The notes under the pieces were generated by a model. The model made no database searches and had not been told where the DNA came from. It worked only from the letters and a program-made list of their open reading frames with translations. Positions 18,606 to 28,076 of a DNA stretch of 64,000 bases are shown in pieces; position 1 is the first letter of the stretch, and the number at the start of each line of letters is the position of its first letter. The stretch covers positions 124,001-188,000 of the forward strand of contig JAEEWM010000017.1 of NCBI GenBank assembly GCA_016287385.1, read 5' to 3'. A program made the position numbers and the translations under genes. The DNA comes from Clostridiaceae bacterium (GTDB lineage: Bacteria; Bacillota; Clostridia; Oscillospirales; Acutalibacteraceae).

Positions 18606-18646
18606 CAAAAACCGGCGCGGTTCTGAATTTCAGAACCGCGCCGGTT
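18606..18646 (-). terminator. Intrinsic terminator after the GH3 gene
   Basis: A perfect 17-bp inverted repeat (AACCGGCGCGGTTCTGA, three-base loop) followed on the minus strand by TTTT. It ends the long minus-strand block that begins at 33120 and separates it from the convergent AraC gene. Confidence 0.85.
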
Positions 18647-18661
18647 ATGTTATCCGAAAAG

Positions 18662-20788
18662 CTATATCACATACAAAACAGCAGAATTGTCCGTAAGACA
18701 GTCTTTCCCGATATATATGTTAAATTTACCTTTTTCAACCAGATAATCTCCGTTTTCACTGTAAAATCCGAGGTCGCCGAAGCCGAGATGAAACTCAACT
18801 TTTTTGGTTTCGCCTTTCTTTATAAAGACCTTTTTATAATCTTTAAGTTCTCTTATCGGTCTGATTACCGACGCTACCGTATCGCTTATGTAAAGCTGAA
18901 CGGTCTCCTTTCCGTCGTAATCTCCCTTATTCGTCACCTCAACCGAGAAAGTGACTTTTTTACCCGATTTAAGCTCTTCAAGCGAAACCTCGCCGTCCGC
19001 ACACTCTGCTTTGCCGTACTCAAACACTGTATAGGAAAGTCCGTAACCGAACGGGTAAAGCGGCGCGTAATCGCCGTCGTCATAAGTTCCCTGACTCAGT
19101 TCGCCGTAATATCCGTTAGCGGGTCTGCCGCTTGAAGTAACATTATAATAAAGCGGAATATGCGTGGGCTTTTGCGGGAAAGTCACAGGCGTTCGTCCAC
19201 TCGGAACAACGTCGCCAAACAGTATATCGGCGACGGAGCAAGCCGTTTTACTGCCGCAGTGCCATGCGTAAAGTATTGCGTCGAAAAAGCCGGCTGCGTT
19301 TCCGAGCGCCATCTGTCTGCCGCAGAAGAACACGCCTACCACACGCTTGCCGGTGGCGTGCGCCTTTTTGACAAGCTCTACCTGCGCCCCGTCAAGTGAG
19401 ATATCCGAAACAGAGTGGTTTTCACCGGTTTTACGATAATCTTCGCCTACGGCGAGAACTATTACGTCGCAGTCTTCGGCGTCTTTAAGCTCCTCTGTAT
19501 ACCTGAATACTCCAGCCGCCTTTTGGCTGAGTGCCTCCCTTAAATTCGGCGTTTCTTCGGCACTGCCGTCAAGCGTCCACGTTCCGAGAAGCGTTCTGCG
19601 CTCTTCGGCGAACGGACCCGAAAGCAGTATTTTCGTATCTTTTTTAAGCGGCAGTACACCGTTGTTTTTAAGCAATACCATGCTTTCGTCCGAGAGGAGC
19701 TTCGCGTTGCTCAAATGGACGTTTTTATCATAATTTGCGCATTTACCGTAAGGGTTTTCAAAAAGCCCCATAGCAAGCTTTACACAAAGTACGCGGGTGA
19801 CTGCGGTATCTATTTCCTGCTCGGTCACCTCGCCTTTTTTAACGAGGTCCGGCAGATTTTCAATATAGCATTTATCGCACATATCAAGGTCAAGCCCTGC
19901 ATGCAGGGCTTTTTTCGCGCAGTCTTCGCGATTTTCCGCAAATCCGGCGTGTTCAAGCTGACAGACCGCGCCCCAGTCGGAGACTACAAATCCCTCAAAG
20001 CCGAGTTTACCCCGCAGAATATCGGTAAGATATTTTCTGCCTCCGGTCACCGGCGTACCGTTGATATCGTTGAATGAGGACATAACGGTGCCGACGCCTG
20101 CGTCCACCGCCGCTCTGAACGCGGGCAAAATATAATTATAAAGAGTAACATCTGATATTTCGGTTCTGGCATAATCTCTGCCGCCCTCGCTCGCGCCGTA
20201 GCCGAGATAATGCTTCGCACAGGCAACTATGCTGCCGTCGGCTTTAAGGTCGTCGCCCTGAAATCCCTTTACGCAAGCGGTCGCCATGCGGCTTCCGAGG
20301 AGCGGATCCTCGCCCGGTCCCTCCGCGATTCTGCCCCAGCGGGGGTCACGGCACAAATCGAGCATGGGTGAAAAAGTCCAGCGGATACTATCGGCAAGCG
20401 CCTCAACCGCTATATTCCTGTAACATCTCTCAACAAGCCCTTCATTAAAAGAGGCGGCGCTTGCAAGCGGTATAGGGTAAACGGTGCGGTGACCGTGTAT
20501 AACGTCTCTGCCGTAAATCATCGGAATACCCGTACGGCTCTGCTCTACCGCTATTCTTTGAAGGTCTCTGTAAAGCTCAACATTTACGTGCCCCTGCGGG
20601 TCGTTACCCGCCGTCGCGGAAGAAGCAAGTATAATCGAACCTACGCCGCCGCTTCGGATAAGCTCTTTTAACTCGTCCGTTTTACCCGTGTACGGCGTAA
20701 TTGTGATTTGATTAAGCTGTCCTACTTTCTCGCTCAACGTCATATCGGACAGTATTTCTCTTGCCCTCGTTAAGTACTCTTTATACAT
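18662..20788 (-). CDS. Glycoside hydrolase family 3 beta-glycosidase
   Basis: The 708-residue enzyme has no signal peptide, so it is probably cytoplasmic. The N-terminal barrel contains the Arg-Asp substrate contacts (GRDVIHGHRT), CAKHYLGYG (K192/H193) and the nucleophile D271 in GFEGFVVSDWGAV. An alpha/beta sandwich domain (about 370-540) and a C-terminal fibronectin-III-like domain (about 600-700) complete the BglX-type layout. It removes beta-linked glucose or xylose residues from oligosaccharides. It is the last gene of the DeoR-linked block, ten bases after the M20 peptidase gene. Confidence 0.92.
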   Translation of the reverse strand: MYKEYLTRAREILSDMTLSEKVGQLNQITITPYTGKTDELKELIRSGGVGSIILASSATAGNDPQGHVNVELYRDLQRIAVEQSRTGIPMIYGRDVIHGHRTVYPIPLASAASFNEGLVERCYRNIAVEALADSIRWTFSPMLDLCRDPRWGRIAEGPGEDPLLGSRMATACVKGFQGDDLKADGSIVACAKHYLGYGASEGGRDYARTEISDVTLYNYILPAFRAAVDAGVGTVMSSFNDINGTPVTGGRKYLTDILRGKLGFEGFVVSDWGAVCQLEHAGFAENREDCAKKALHAGLDLDMCDKCYIENLPDLVKKGEVTEQEIDTAVTRVLCVKLAMGLFENPYGKCANYDKNVHLSNAKLLSDESMVLLKNNGVLPLKKDTKILLSGPFAEERRTLLGTWTLDGSAEETPNLREALSQKAAGVFRYTEELKDAEDCDVIVLAVGEDYRKTGENHSVSDISLDGAQVELVKKAHATGKRVVGVFFCGRQMALGNAAGFFDAILYAWHCGSKTACSVADILFGDVVPSGRTPVTFPQKPTHIPLYYNVTSSGRPANGYYGELSQGTYDDGDYAPLYPFGYGLSYTVFEYGKAECADGEVSLEELKSGKKVTFSVEVTNKGDYDGKETVQLYISDTVASVIRPIRELKDYKKVFIKKGETKKVEFHLGFGDLGFYSENGDYLVEKGKFNIYIGKDCLTDNSAVLYVI

Positions 20789-20798
20789 AACCTTTCTC

Positions 20799-21932
20799 CT
20801 ACTGAAAATAACCGTTCAACACATCCATTACAAAACGTATTTCCGGTTCAAGTTCGCTTAAAATAAGATATTCTTCCCGTGTGTGACAGCCGTTGCCGCT
20901 CATTGTGCCGGTACATATCGCCGGTATACCCTTTGAAAGCGGATAATTGGCGTCGGTCGACGAGGAGCGGTAAGAGGGTTCCCTGCCGCAAATATCGCGC
21001 AGTGACCTCGCCGCTCTTTCCTCAAGCGGTTTAAGTTTTTCTTCTGCTATATTGCCGCACGGACGTTCGCCCAGAAGCTCAACGCCGACTTCAATACCCT
21101 TTGCGCGGTACTCTTCCACAACGTCAAAAAACGCTTTTTTCATCGTTTCAAGGCACTCGTAATCATCCGAGCGATATTCAAAAAGCATTTTCGCCTCCTC
21201 GGCTATTGTGTTGACCGAGGTGCCGCCTGAAATAACGCCGACATTGTAGGTTGTTTTGCAATCCGGCTTATCCGGCACTTTTATCGAGTAAAGCGCTTCT
21301 ATCATTGAGGCAAGATACTCTATTGCGTTGCGGTTGCCGAAATTGCCGTAAGAGTGACCGCCCTCCGTTTTTACCGTAACTTCATAGCGGTGTGAGCCGA
21401 CGGCGCGGTTTACAATGTAACCCCCCTCCGCCTCAAAGGTTATAAGCTCCTTAATGCGCCCGCCGTAAGTATCGACGATTTTACGCGAGCCTTTAAGGTT
21501 GCCGAGTCCCTCCTCGCAGGAGTTTGCGACAATCAGAAGCCCGTCTTTGGGAAGAATACCGTTCTTATGAAAGTAAAGCGCGGCTGTAAGCAGCACGCAA
21601 AGCGGCGCTACGTCATCCGTAACGCCGGGACAGCGGTAATATTCGTCATCCGCGACAAGCGGAAGCGGCGCCGTATCGGGAAACACAACATCGGTATGCG
21701 CCATAAGAACAGCGAGGTCGTTTGTGCCAGTATCGTTTATTGACCATATCACGTTTTTTGCTTCATCGGTATGTACGTCCGCCACTCCGTGCTCTTTCAA
21801 AAAACCCGTGAGATACTCGACACGCAAATCTTCATTGTGCGACGGCGAAGGAATTACGGCAAGCTCTCTTATAAGCTTTTTAAGGTCACCGATACACTCC
21901 GCCGCATATGATTCCATTTTTTCATCAAGCAT
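20799..21932 (-). CDS. M20-family metallopeptidase/amidohydrolase
   Basis: The 377-residue protein has the two-domain M20 layout: metal-binding segments VLMAHTDVVFPD (His, Asp), CPGVTDDVAPL (bridging Asp), SCEEGLGN (catalytic Glu pair) and a late His in GNGCHTREE. A dimerisation domain spans about 180-290. Family members cleave peptides, acyl groups or carbamoyl groups. In a sugar operon, removal of an acyl or amino-acid substituent from the substrate is possible, but this is inference. Confidence 0.85.
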   Translation of the reverse strand: MLDEKMESYAAECIGDLKKLIRELAVIPSPSHNEDLRVEYLTGFLKEHGVADVHTDEAKNVIWSINDTGTNDLAVLMAHTDVVFPDTAPLPLVADDEYYRCPGVTDDVAPLCVLLTAALYFHKNGILPKDGLLIVANSCEEGLGNLKGSRKIVDTYGGRIKELITFEAEGGYIVNRAVGSHRYEVTVKTEGGHSYGNFGNRNAIEYLASMIEALYSIKVPDKPDCKTTYNVGVISGGTSVNTIAEEAKMLFEYRSDDYECLETMKKAFFDVVEEYRAKGIEVGVELLGERPCGNIAEEKLKPLEERAARSLRDICGREPSYRSSSTDANYPLSKGIPAICTGTMSGNGCHTREEYLILSELEPEIRFVMDVLNGYFQ

Positions 21933-21945
21933 TATATTTCACCAG

Positions 21946-23352
21946 CTATATTTCGTCAGTTTTAAGATTCGGAAAATACCTGCAAAACTCTTTTATCTCT
22001 TTGCGGTAGTCGCCTTCAATTTCAACAAAGTGATGAATGTACGGACCGTCTAAAAGCCGGTCTTCTATTTTTTGCAGATTTTCAAACTCCGCCCAAAGAT
22101 AGGTGCCGTGAGTTTGAGGCCCCGCGGTTGTATGCGCGACCAGCGGCAGTATCATATACTCGCCGCTTTCCCGGTCAATACGGGCGACGGTATATGTGCC
22201 GTCTTTTGCGCGGAACCACGAGCGCTGGTTTACAAGCCGCGCCGTACTGTCTGTTCCGCTTTCGGCTTTTTGCGAGAGCGGGAACGGTCCGCAGTGCCAG
22301 AGAAGCTCCGCGTTTTTGTTTTCCGGGTGACGAACGGTAAACTCGCCGAAAAGCGGCTTGCCCTCGCCCATTGCGGCGCATTTAAGAAGCGCCATGGTAA
22401 GGGCGGCGTTCATATCGCTCTCACAGGATACGAGATATCCCATATCACCCAAAATGCCGTATACCGTGCAAGGCGCCAGCCCGTCGAACATAACGGGAGT
22501 CGCCGTCCAGCATTCCGCCGAAATTATATCGAGATTGTATTCGTCAAACAGGTGCTTATACATAGCGACCATCGTCGCCATCGGCTTTACGTATTTCGGA
22601 GTCAGGTCGTCGAGCTTATAGTTTTTGAGTATGTAGTCTTCATACTCTTTTATTTCGTCGGCATAATCGGTTTCAGCGGTTTTCATTCGCTGCTCTATAA
22701 TTGCAAAGTTTATAGGTATAATCTTTATACCGAACTTTTCCATAAGCTCGCCCTCGTTCCATATAACCGAATAAAACGGCGCGGGACGAAGACCTACCTG
22801 CCCTACGCGAAGCCCTTTGAAGTTTTTAACCATGCAGGCGACTCGGACAAAAGAATCGAAGCCCTCTTTGAACTCTTCGCTCTCCACGCGGCAGCAGGGC
22901 AAATGTGAAAACGGTATATGAAACCTCTGCATTTGGCGGGAAACGCCGAACAAACCGCACTGCGAATCGGTAGGTCTCATACCGTCCACATAGTATTCGT
23001 CATCAAGGGGCGCCCATAAAAGGACGGGCACACCCAACGCCTTTGCTATATCGGCGGCGGCTTCCTCATTGCCGAAATTGCAGTTTATTATAAACACCGC
23101 GTCGACCTTTTCCGCCTTAAAGCGCTCGATAACCGCGGCGGCGGACTCATCATCAAAGATTAAATCTTTAATACCGAGTCCTTTTGAGTCCGCAAAGGAA
23201 ACCTTATCGCCCGAAAAATTCTTTTCTATGTAATCTACGAACCTTTTGCCGCGTTCCTCGGCTGAATACCACGTAAGAAAGGTGCCTTTCGGGCGGTTTG
23301 TCGCATTGCGCCGCATGGGAATGAGTCCGATTTTTACGTTATAATCAAACAC
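21946..23352 (-). CDS. L-fucose/L-arabinose isomerase-fold protein 1
   Basis: The 468-residue protein resembles the FucI/AraA superfamily (COG2407 type): Rossmann-like N-terminal halves, ISAECWTATPVMFDGLAPCTV in the barrel and a C-terminal HCGPFPLS / LPLVAHTTAGPQTHGT segment. Such enzymes interconvert aldoses and ketoses with a divalent metal. A second, clearly different homologue is at 24053-25399, with the aldolase gene between them. The two may act on successive substrates or form one enzyme. Sugar unknown. Confidence 0.75.
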   Translation of the reverse strand: MFDYNVKIGLIPMRRNATNRPKGTFLTWYSAEERGKRFVDYIEKNFSGDKVSFADSKGLGIKDLIFDDESAAAVIERFKAEKVDAVFIINCNFGNEEAAADIAKALGVPVLLWAPLDDEYYVDGMRPTDSQCGLFGVSRQMQRFHIPFSHLPCCRVESEEFKEGFDSFVRVACMVKNFKGLRVGQVGLRPAPFYSVIWNEGELMEKFGIKIIPINFAIIEQRMKTAETDYADEIKEYEDYILKNYKLDDLTPKYVKPMATMVAMYKHLFDEYNLDIISAECWTATPVMFDGLAPCTVYGILGDMGYLVSCESDMNAALTMALLKCAAMGEGKPLFGEFTVRHPENKNAELLWHCGPFPLSQKAESGTDSTARLVNQRSWFRAKDGTYTVARIDRESGEYMILPLVAHTTAGPQTHGTYLWAEFENLQKIEDRLLDGPYIHHFVEIEGDYRKEIKEFCRYFPNLKTDEI

Positions 23353-23364
23353 TGTCGAAACCTC

Positions 23365-24039
23365 TTAAAAATCCAAAATGGTTTTATCTGCGTAAACGCC
23401 CTTCCAATCTTTATCGAAGCCGGCTATCGCCGCGTCGGTCATCGGGTGGCTTATAACGGCTTTAAGTATATCGGCGGATACCGTCACACACTGACAGCCG
23501 GCGGCGGCGCACCTGTGCACCTGTTCGGCGTTCTTGAAGCTCGCCGCAAGCACTTTGCAGGTCATACCGTGTATGGCAAACTGCTCTACTATCTCGGCTA
23601 CAACTTCGGTACCGTCGCCTATTATATTATCAAGACGGTTTACGTAAGGCGCCACATAATCCGCGCCCGCCTTAGCGGCGATAAGCGCCTGCGCCGGGGT
23701 GAAAATAGCCGTCATAAGCACCTTGATGCCGAGCTTGTTAAGCGCCATTGTGGCTTTGAGTCCCTCTTCGTCTATCGGAATTTTAACGCCGAAATTGCCG
23801 CCCGATTTTTCGTTTAAGAGCTTTGCCTCCTCAACGATTTTATCGGCGGTTTTCTGCACCGTCTGCGCAAAGAGGATTTTATCGGGACCGATTATATCTC
23901 TGATATCTTTGATAATCGCCCAGAAGTCTCTCTTCTCCTTTGCAATAATGGAAGGGTTGGTCGTAACGCCCGTAAGGGGATAAAACTCGTTACAGTGCTT
24001 AATGTCCGCAATATTGGCGGTATCTAAAATGTATTCCAT
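23365..24039 (-). CDS. fsa: Fructose-6-phosphate aldolase/transaldolase-like protein (FSA type)
   Basis: The 224-residue protein matches the short FSA/TalC group: LDTANIADIK at the N-terminus, GVTTNPSIIAKE, FAQT, the Schiff-base lysine K86 in FGVKIPIDEEG, and YVAPYVNRLDNIIGDG. Length is typical of FSA rather than classical transaldolase. It should cleave a ketose or ketose phosphate into dihydroxyacetone (or a related donor) and an aldehyde. It sits between two isomerase-like genes with 12-13 base gaps, fitting an isomerise-then-cleave pathway. Confidence 0.88.
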   Translation of the reverse strand: MEYILDTANIADIKHCNEFYPLTGVTTNPSIIAKEKRDFWAIIKDIRDIIGPDKILFAQTVQKTADKIVEEAKLLNEKSGGNFGVKIPIDEEGLKATMALNKLGIKVLMTAIFTPAQALIAAKAGADYVAPYVNRLDNIIGDGTEVVAEIVEQFAIHGMTCKVLAASFKNAEQVHRCAAAGCQCVTVSADILKAVISHPMTDAAIAGFDKDWKGVYADKTILDF

Positions 24040-24052
24040 AATTATTCCTCCG

Positions 24053-25399
24053 TTAAACTATTTCGATATTAAGAATATCGCAGAGATTTTTGATTATTTC
24101 GGTGTTATCTCCATAGGAAATAATATAATGCTGACACATTACATTTTGCGCAAATTTTTCCACATTGTCAAGGAAAATTTCAAGACCGGGAAGCTGAGGC
24201 GCGGGCTGCGTCCAGCCTGCCTCCTCCCACTTCGGAGGAGTCTTGCCCTCACCTACTGTCAGGTGCATTTTATACTTGCCGTCATCATAGAAAAGGCGGC
24301 TCATCGTAACCGTGCCGGTTTTTACCTTTGAAACGTTGAGTATCCCCTCGGAAAGCTCGCCGAAAGCAGCGGGCATAACGGTTGTTTCGCCCATCGTGAC
24401 TTCGGCGGGAATATAATCGGGAACGCCGGCAAGCACGCTGTTTTCAAAAAACTCATAGAACTCAAGATACGCGCCGCACTGACCCGTCAGCGCCCTTATC
24501 ATAAGCTGGGTGACGTTGCCGAGGCAGTCATTTTCGGGTATAGTGGATACACCCTCACAGTCGGCGAGGAGCATAAATATGGGCGCGGGCGGAAAACCGA
24601 GCAGTTTTTTCATGCCGTCGACGTCTTTTAAGGATATCGCCTTGTAGCCGCGCTCGTCGATGAGCGATTTTACGGCGAGATAATACCCGGCCGCCATTTC
24701 CATACCCTCGCGCTTAGCGGGTTTGAGGAAATTCCATTTTGACATTACTCTGTCTATAACCTCCGCCTTTTCCCCGGCGGTTATTTTATCGTACCTCTGC
24801 TTGATTTCAAGCATTTCAAAGGTTTCTATCTCGGGTCCTATCTCGCGTTTTAATGAAGAACCGTCGTAAAGAGTTCCGTAAAGGTTCATATCGCGGTAGC
24901 CCGCCATACCGACCTTCATAAAGCGAAGCTCCTTTGCCGCCGCCGCGGCGCGCGCATAGGACGCGACCGCCTTTGCGCCCGACGGTTTGCCTATAATATC
25001 GTAAACATACTTAAAGGTATAGCCCAGGTCTTTGAAGGTCTTGCGAAGCGCACTCGTACCCGCCTGGTCGGCGGTGGTCACTATCCTGTCGCCCTCGCGC
25101 CAGCCGCAAAGTCCCCATAAAACCATAGGAATGTGGCGGTATTTTTCGGCGACCTTCACTACCGCGTGCGTCGGTATCCAACCGGCAACGCAAAGAACAA
25201 GGCAGTCAAAGTCCCCGCCTTCAAGCGCGGCATACGCTTTTTTTATATCCTTTTCCTCGTAGTCATCGGTTACCGGATATACCGAAACAAGGTCGAGCCC
25301 CTCGCCTTTGAGCGCTTCTTCTGCCGCTTTGCACTTGTTGACGATAATGTCAACGGGAGTGTTTACCTCGCCGAAACCGACAAATGCTGTTTTACCCAT
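24053..25399 (-). CDS. L-fucose/L-arabinose isomerase-fold protein 2
   Basis: The 448-residue protein shares the FucI/AraA superfamily pattern: an N-terminal Rossmann-like part with LVLCVAGWIPTHAVVKV and PMVLWGLCGWREGDRI, then a metal-binding barrel with LADCEGVSTIPENDCLGNVT. It diverges strongly from the homologue at 21946. It probably isomerises a sugar or sugar acid, but the substrate cannot be inferred. Start preceded by GGAGGTATAAAA; it follows the first MFS gene closely. Confidence 0.75.
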   Translation of the reverse strand: MGKTAFVGFGEVNTPVDIIVNKCKAAEEALKGEGLDLVSVYPVTDDYEEKDIKKAYAALEGGDFDCLVLCVAGWIPTHAVVKVAEKYRHIPMVLWGLCGWREGDRIVTTADQAGTSALRKTFKDLGYTFKYVYDIIGKPSGAKAVASYARAAAAAKELRFMKVGMAGYRDMNLYGTLYDGSSLKREIGPEIETFEMLEIKQRYDKITAGEKAEVIDRVMSKWNFLKPAKREGMEMAAGYYLAVKSLIDERGYKAISLKDVDGMKKLLGFPPAPIFMLLADCEGVSTIPENDCLGNVTQLMIRALTGQCGAYLEFYEFFENSVLAGVPDYIPAEVTMGETTVMPAAFGELSEGILNVSKVKTGTVTMSRLFYDDGKYKMHLTVGEGKTPPKWEEAGWTQPAPQLPGLEIFLDNVEKFAQNVMCQHYIISYGDNTEIIKNLCDILNIEIV

Positions 25400-25425
25400 T
25401 TTTATACCTCCGAATTCTGAATTGA

Positions 25426-26694
25426 TTATTTTTTAGTTACGGGCGCACCCGTGTTTGACGTAAAATATTTTCTCTTGAATCTTTTCCAAAGCGGCAGCAT
25501 TACCGCTATCATACCCGCCGATACAACCATTAAGACAAAATAAAGAACCGAAACCGCTTTCCAGCCGTATCCGTCAGCGACCCTCGTTATACCGTAGCCG
25601 GAAATGACCGAAGCAAGCGATGCCGCCATATTTACAAAGCCCGCCGCGGTGGCGCTTTTGCCGAACCTTTCAAAGCGCAGATTGCAATATGACGAAAGCA
25701 TCCATACGACCGAATGAGCTCCGGATATCACGCAAAGAGAAACGACCGCCGGCGTAATTCCGACATTACTCATAAGAAGCGCCGCGGAGAATGACGAAAT
25801 AACAAGCATAATCAATACTCCCGTAGGTGCGCTTTTAACAGTTTTAGGATAGAAGAAAACTCTTGCAAGAACGATGCTGACAAGGCTGACGGATATTATG
25901 AGTATGTTGAGGATGTTGCCTATTGACGGCGAAACGCCTTCATACGTTTCCATAAGCATCGTGGCGGAAAGCGTTTTAACGCTTGTACCCGCGGTTCCCG
26001 CAAAAAGATAAATCACAATCAGCAGTATAAATCCGCTTTCAAAAAAGAGTTTAAGCGCGCCGCCGTTTTGCTTTGAGCCGCCCTCAACCGCCGGCTTCAG
26101 CGCCCTATCGGGGAACATATACGGCTTTTCCGCGGCGGTTACAAAATTAAGTATAACCGCCAGCACAAAAAGAACGGCGGCGGATACCGCGAAATTATAA
26201 TACCACCTAGGAATTACCGCCGCAACGGCGTACGAAAGAATCAGCCCCGCGGAGGTTGAAAACGACATATAGTAGGCGGCGTTTTTACTGTCCGACCTGA
26301 CTATTTGCGAAGATATTATTTTGAAAACGGCGGGCCAGAGCCCAAACTGGATGACCGCGTTGAAAGTCCAGGTAAAAAGCACGACGTAATAGTTTTGATT
26401 GAAAAACAAAACCAAATTTGCGAACGTGCCGCCCAAAAGCCCTATCGTTATAAGCTTTTCAGGGTCATACCTGTCAGCGCAGACGCCGCCTAATATCTGA
26501 AGCGGAGCATACACGATATAAAACACCGCGACAATAAACCCGACCTGAGATTTTGTCATAATGCCTTCGGATACTACCGAAGCCATCGCGGCGGTAAAGA
26601 AATTCTTAGTCATATATACGAGCACGTAAAGTACCCATATAAACCAAAAAAAGTGTCTGCTTCGCCGAGCGTCCTCAAAATGCATATGATTCAT
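25426..26694 (-). CDS. MFS transporter, sugar/sugar-phosphate permease type (copy 1)
   Basis: The 422-residue protein has about 12 hydrophobic segments and the loop motif GGVCADRYDPEKLITIG of the major facilitator superfamily. Its sequence is closely related over the whole length to the next gene upstream (26779-28059): both start MNHMHFEDxxRSR and end near KKYF(A/T)SNTG. A truncated kinase tail precedes it, so it is one product of a tandem duplication. It probably imports the sugar used by this operon. Confidence 0.9.
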   Translation of the reverse strand: MNHMHFEDARRSRHFFWFIWVLYVLVYMTKNFFTAAMASVVSEGIMTKSQVGFIVAVFYIVYAPLQILGGVCADRYDPEKLITIGLLGGTFANLVLFFNQNYYVVLFTWTFNAVIQFGLWPAVFKIISSQIVRSDSKNAAYYMSFSTSAGLILSYAVAAVIPRWYYNFAVSAAVLFVLAVILNFVTAAEKPYMFPDRALKPAVEGGSKQNGGALKLFFESGFILLIVIYLFAGTAGTSVKTLSATMLMETYEGVSPSIGNILNILIISVSLVSIVLARVFFYPKTVKSAPTGVLIMLVISSFSAALLMSNVGITPAVVSLCVISGAHSVVWMLSSYCNLRFERFGKSATAAGFVNMAASLASVISGYGITRVADGYGWKAVSVLYFVLMVVSAGMIAVMLPLWKRFKRKYFTSNTGAPVTKK

Positions 26695-26711
26695 TGAATG
26701 TACCTTGTTTC

Positions 26712-26798
26712 TTATAAAATCTTATTCTCCGCCGCAAGAAAATTGTTATAGCACGCGCTGTAACCCGCGCCGGACGGTTTATAAATCTTTTTGATTAA
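26712..26798 (-). pseudogene. Remnant 3' end of a duplicated FGGY kinase gene
   Basis: The frame ending at the TAA at 26712 reads LIKKIYKPSGAGYSACYNNF then LAAENKIL. The intact kinase at 28077-29477 ends IKKVYEPSGTDYTDCYNAF then LAAEEKIL. Only about 28 codons remain, and they overlap the last codons of the MFS copy 2 gene. The following spacer also matches: TAAGAAACAAGGTACATTCA here, TAAGAAAAAGGTCCTATTCA after the intact kinase, both leading into an MFS start codon. A kinase-MFS unit was therefore duplicated and most of one kinase copy deleted. Confidence 0.85.
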
Positions 26799-28059
26799 CG
26801 AGCGTACCCGTATTTGATGCAAAGTATTTTTTCTTGAATCTTTTCCAAAGCGGAAGCACCGCCGCCGCCGAAAATGCAGAAACCAAAAGCAGAGCGAAAT
26901 AAAGCCATAGGACGGTATTCCAGTTGTAAACGTCCGCAACCTTCGTTATGCCGTAACTGCACAGTACCACCGCAAGCGACGCCGACATATTGTAGATTCC
27001 CGCCGCAGTGGCGCTTTTGCCAAATTTTGCAAAACGCAAATTGCAATAGGACATCAAGAGATTTACCGCCGCGCTTGCGCCCGATATAACGCAAAGTGAA
27101 ATGAGCACGGGCGCGATATGTGAATTGCCGACAATCAGTAACGCCGAGGCGACAACCAATACAATAATCATAATGAATATTCCGGTCGGCGCGCTTTTGA
27201 CCGTTTTGGGATAGTAAAACTTTTTTGCGAAAAACAGCGATACGACGCTTACCGCTATAACGAGTATGTTGAGAACGTTGCCTATGGAAGAGGTTATATT
27301 ATCATAGGTTTCCATCAGCATTGTTGCTGAAAGCGTCTTGACGCTGTGAATAACCGTATAGGAGAAGAAGTAGGTCAAGACAATAAAGAAAAATCCGCTT
27401 TCCGAAAACAGTTTAAGAGTAGATACGTTTGTTTTTTCATCTTCGTTTGCAACCGGAATTTCGGGTGGCTTATCCGGAAACATATACGGTTTTTCGATAT
27501 GAGTGAACAGGTTGAGTATTACGCCTAAAGCAAAGAGAACTGCGGCGGATACTGCAAAATTCATATACCATTTCGGAATTATCGCCGCGACAGCGTAAGC
27601 AAGGATCATCCCCGCCGACGTTGAAAAAGACATATAGTACGTGGCGTTTTTACTGTCCGACCGGACTATCTGTGACGAAATGATCTTGAATACTGAGGGC
27701 CAGATACCAAACTGGATAACAGCATTGAATATCCACGTAATAAGCACAACGTAATAGTTTTGACTGAAAAACAGTATTACGTTTGCGACCGTACCGCCGA
27801 AAAGGCCTATCGTTATCAGCTTTTCGGGGTCGTATTTATCGGCAAAGATACCGCCGACTATCTGAAACGGTGCATAAACAAGGTAAAACGCGGCAACGAT
27901 AAAGCCAACCTGCGATTTCGTCATAACATCCTTAGAGACTATCTGTGCCATTGCCGCGGTAAAGAAGGTTTTTGTCATAGCGACAAGGACGTACAATGTC
28001 CAAACAAACCAGAAAAACCTCCTGCTGCGCTTCTTGTCTTCAAAATGCATGTGATTCAT
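26779..28059 (-). CDS. MFS transporter, sugar/sugar-phosphate permease type (copy 2)
   Basis: The 426-residue paralogue of the transporter at 25426 has the same 12-segment layout and the loop GGIFADKYDPEKLITIG. Its last residues (LVNQKDL) replace the copy 1 ending because the gene is fused to the kinase remnant: the same bases encode QKDL in one frame and KKIYK in the other. It starts 17 bases after the FGGY kinase stop. Different divergence of the two copies may reflect different substrates. Confidence 0.9.
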   Translation of the reverse strand: MNHMHFEDKKRSRRFFWFVWTLYVLVAMTKTFFTAAMAQIVSKDVMTKSQVGFIVAAFYLVYAPFQIVGGIFADKYDPEKLITIGLFGGTVANVILFFSQNYYVVLITWIFNAVIQFGIWPSVFKIISSQIVRSDSKNATYYMSFSTSAGMILAYAVAAIIPKWYMNFAVSAAVLFALGVILNLFTHIEKPYMFPDKPPEIPVANEDEKTNVSTLKLFSESGFFFIVLTYFFSYTVIHSVKTLSATMLMETYDNITSSIGNVLNILVIAVSVVSLFFAKKFYYPKTVKSAPTGIFIMIIVLVVASALLIVGNSHIAPVLISLCVISGASAAVNLLMSYCNLRFAKFGKSATAAGIYNMSASLAVVLCSYGITKVADVYNWNTVLWLYFALLLVSAFSAAAVLPLWKRFKKKYFASNTGTLVNQKDL

Positions 28060-28076
28060 TGAATAGGACCTTTTTC

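Noticed and set aside
18647-19135. A 162-codon plus-strand frame downstream of the second AraC gene
   Set aside because: Antisense to the GH3 C-terminus and begins right at the terminator; no support as a gene.
22072-22908. A 278-codon open frame on the plus strand
   Set aside because: Antisense to the FucI/AraA-like gene at 21946-23352; Arg/His-rich low-information translation typical of shadow frames.
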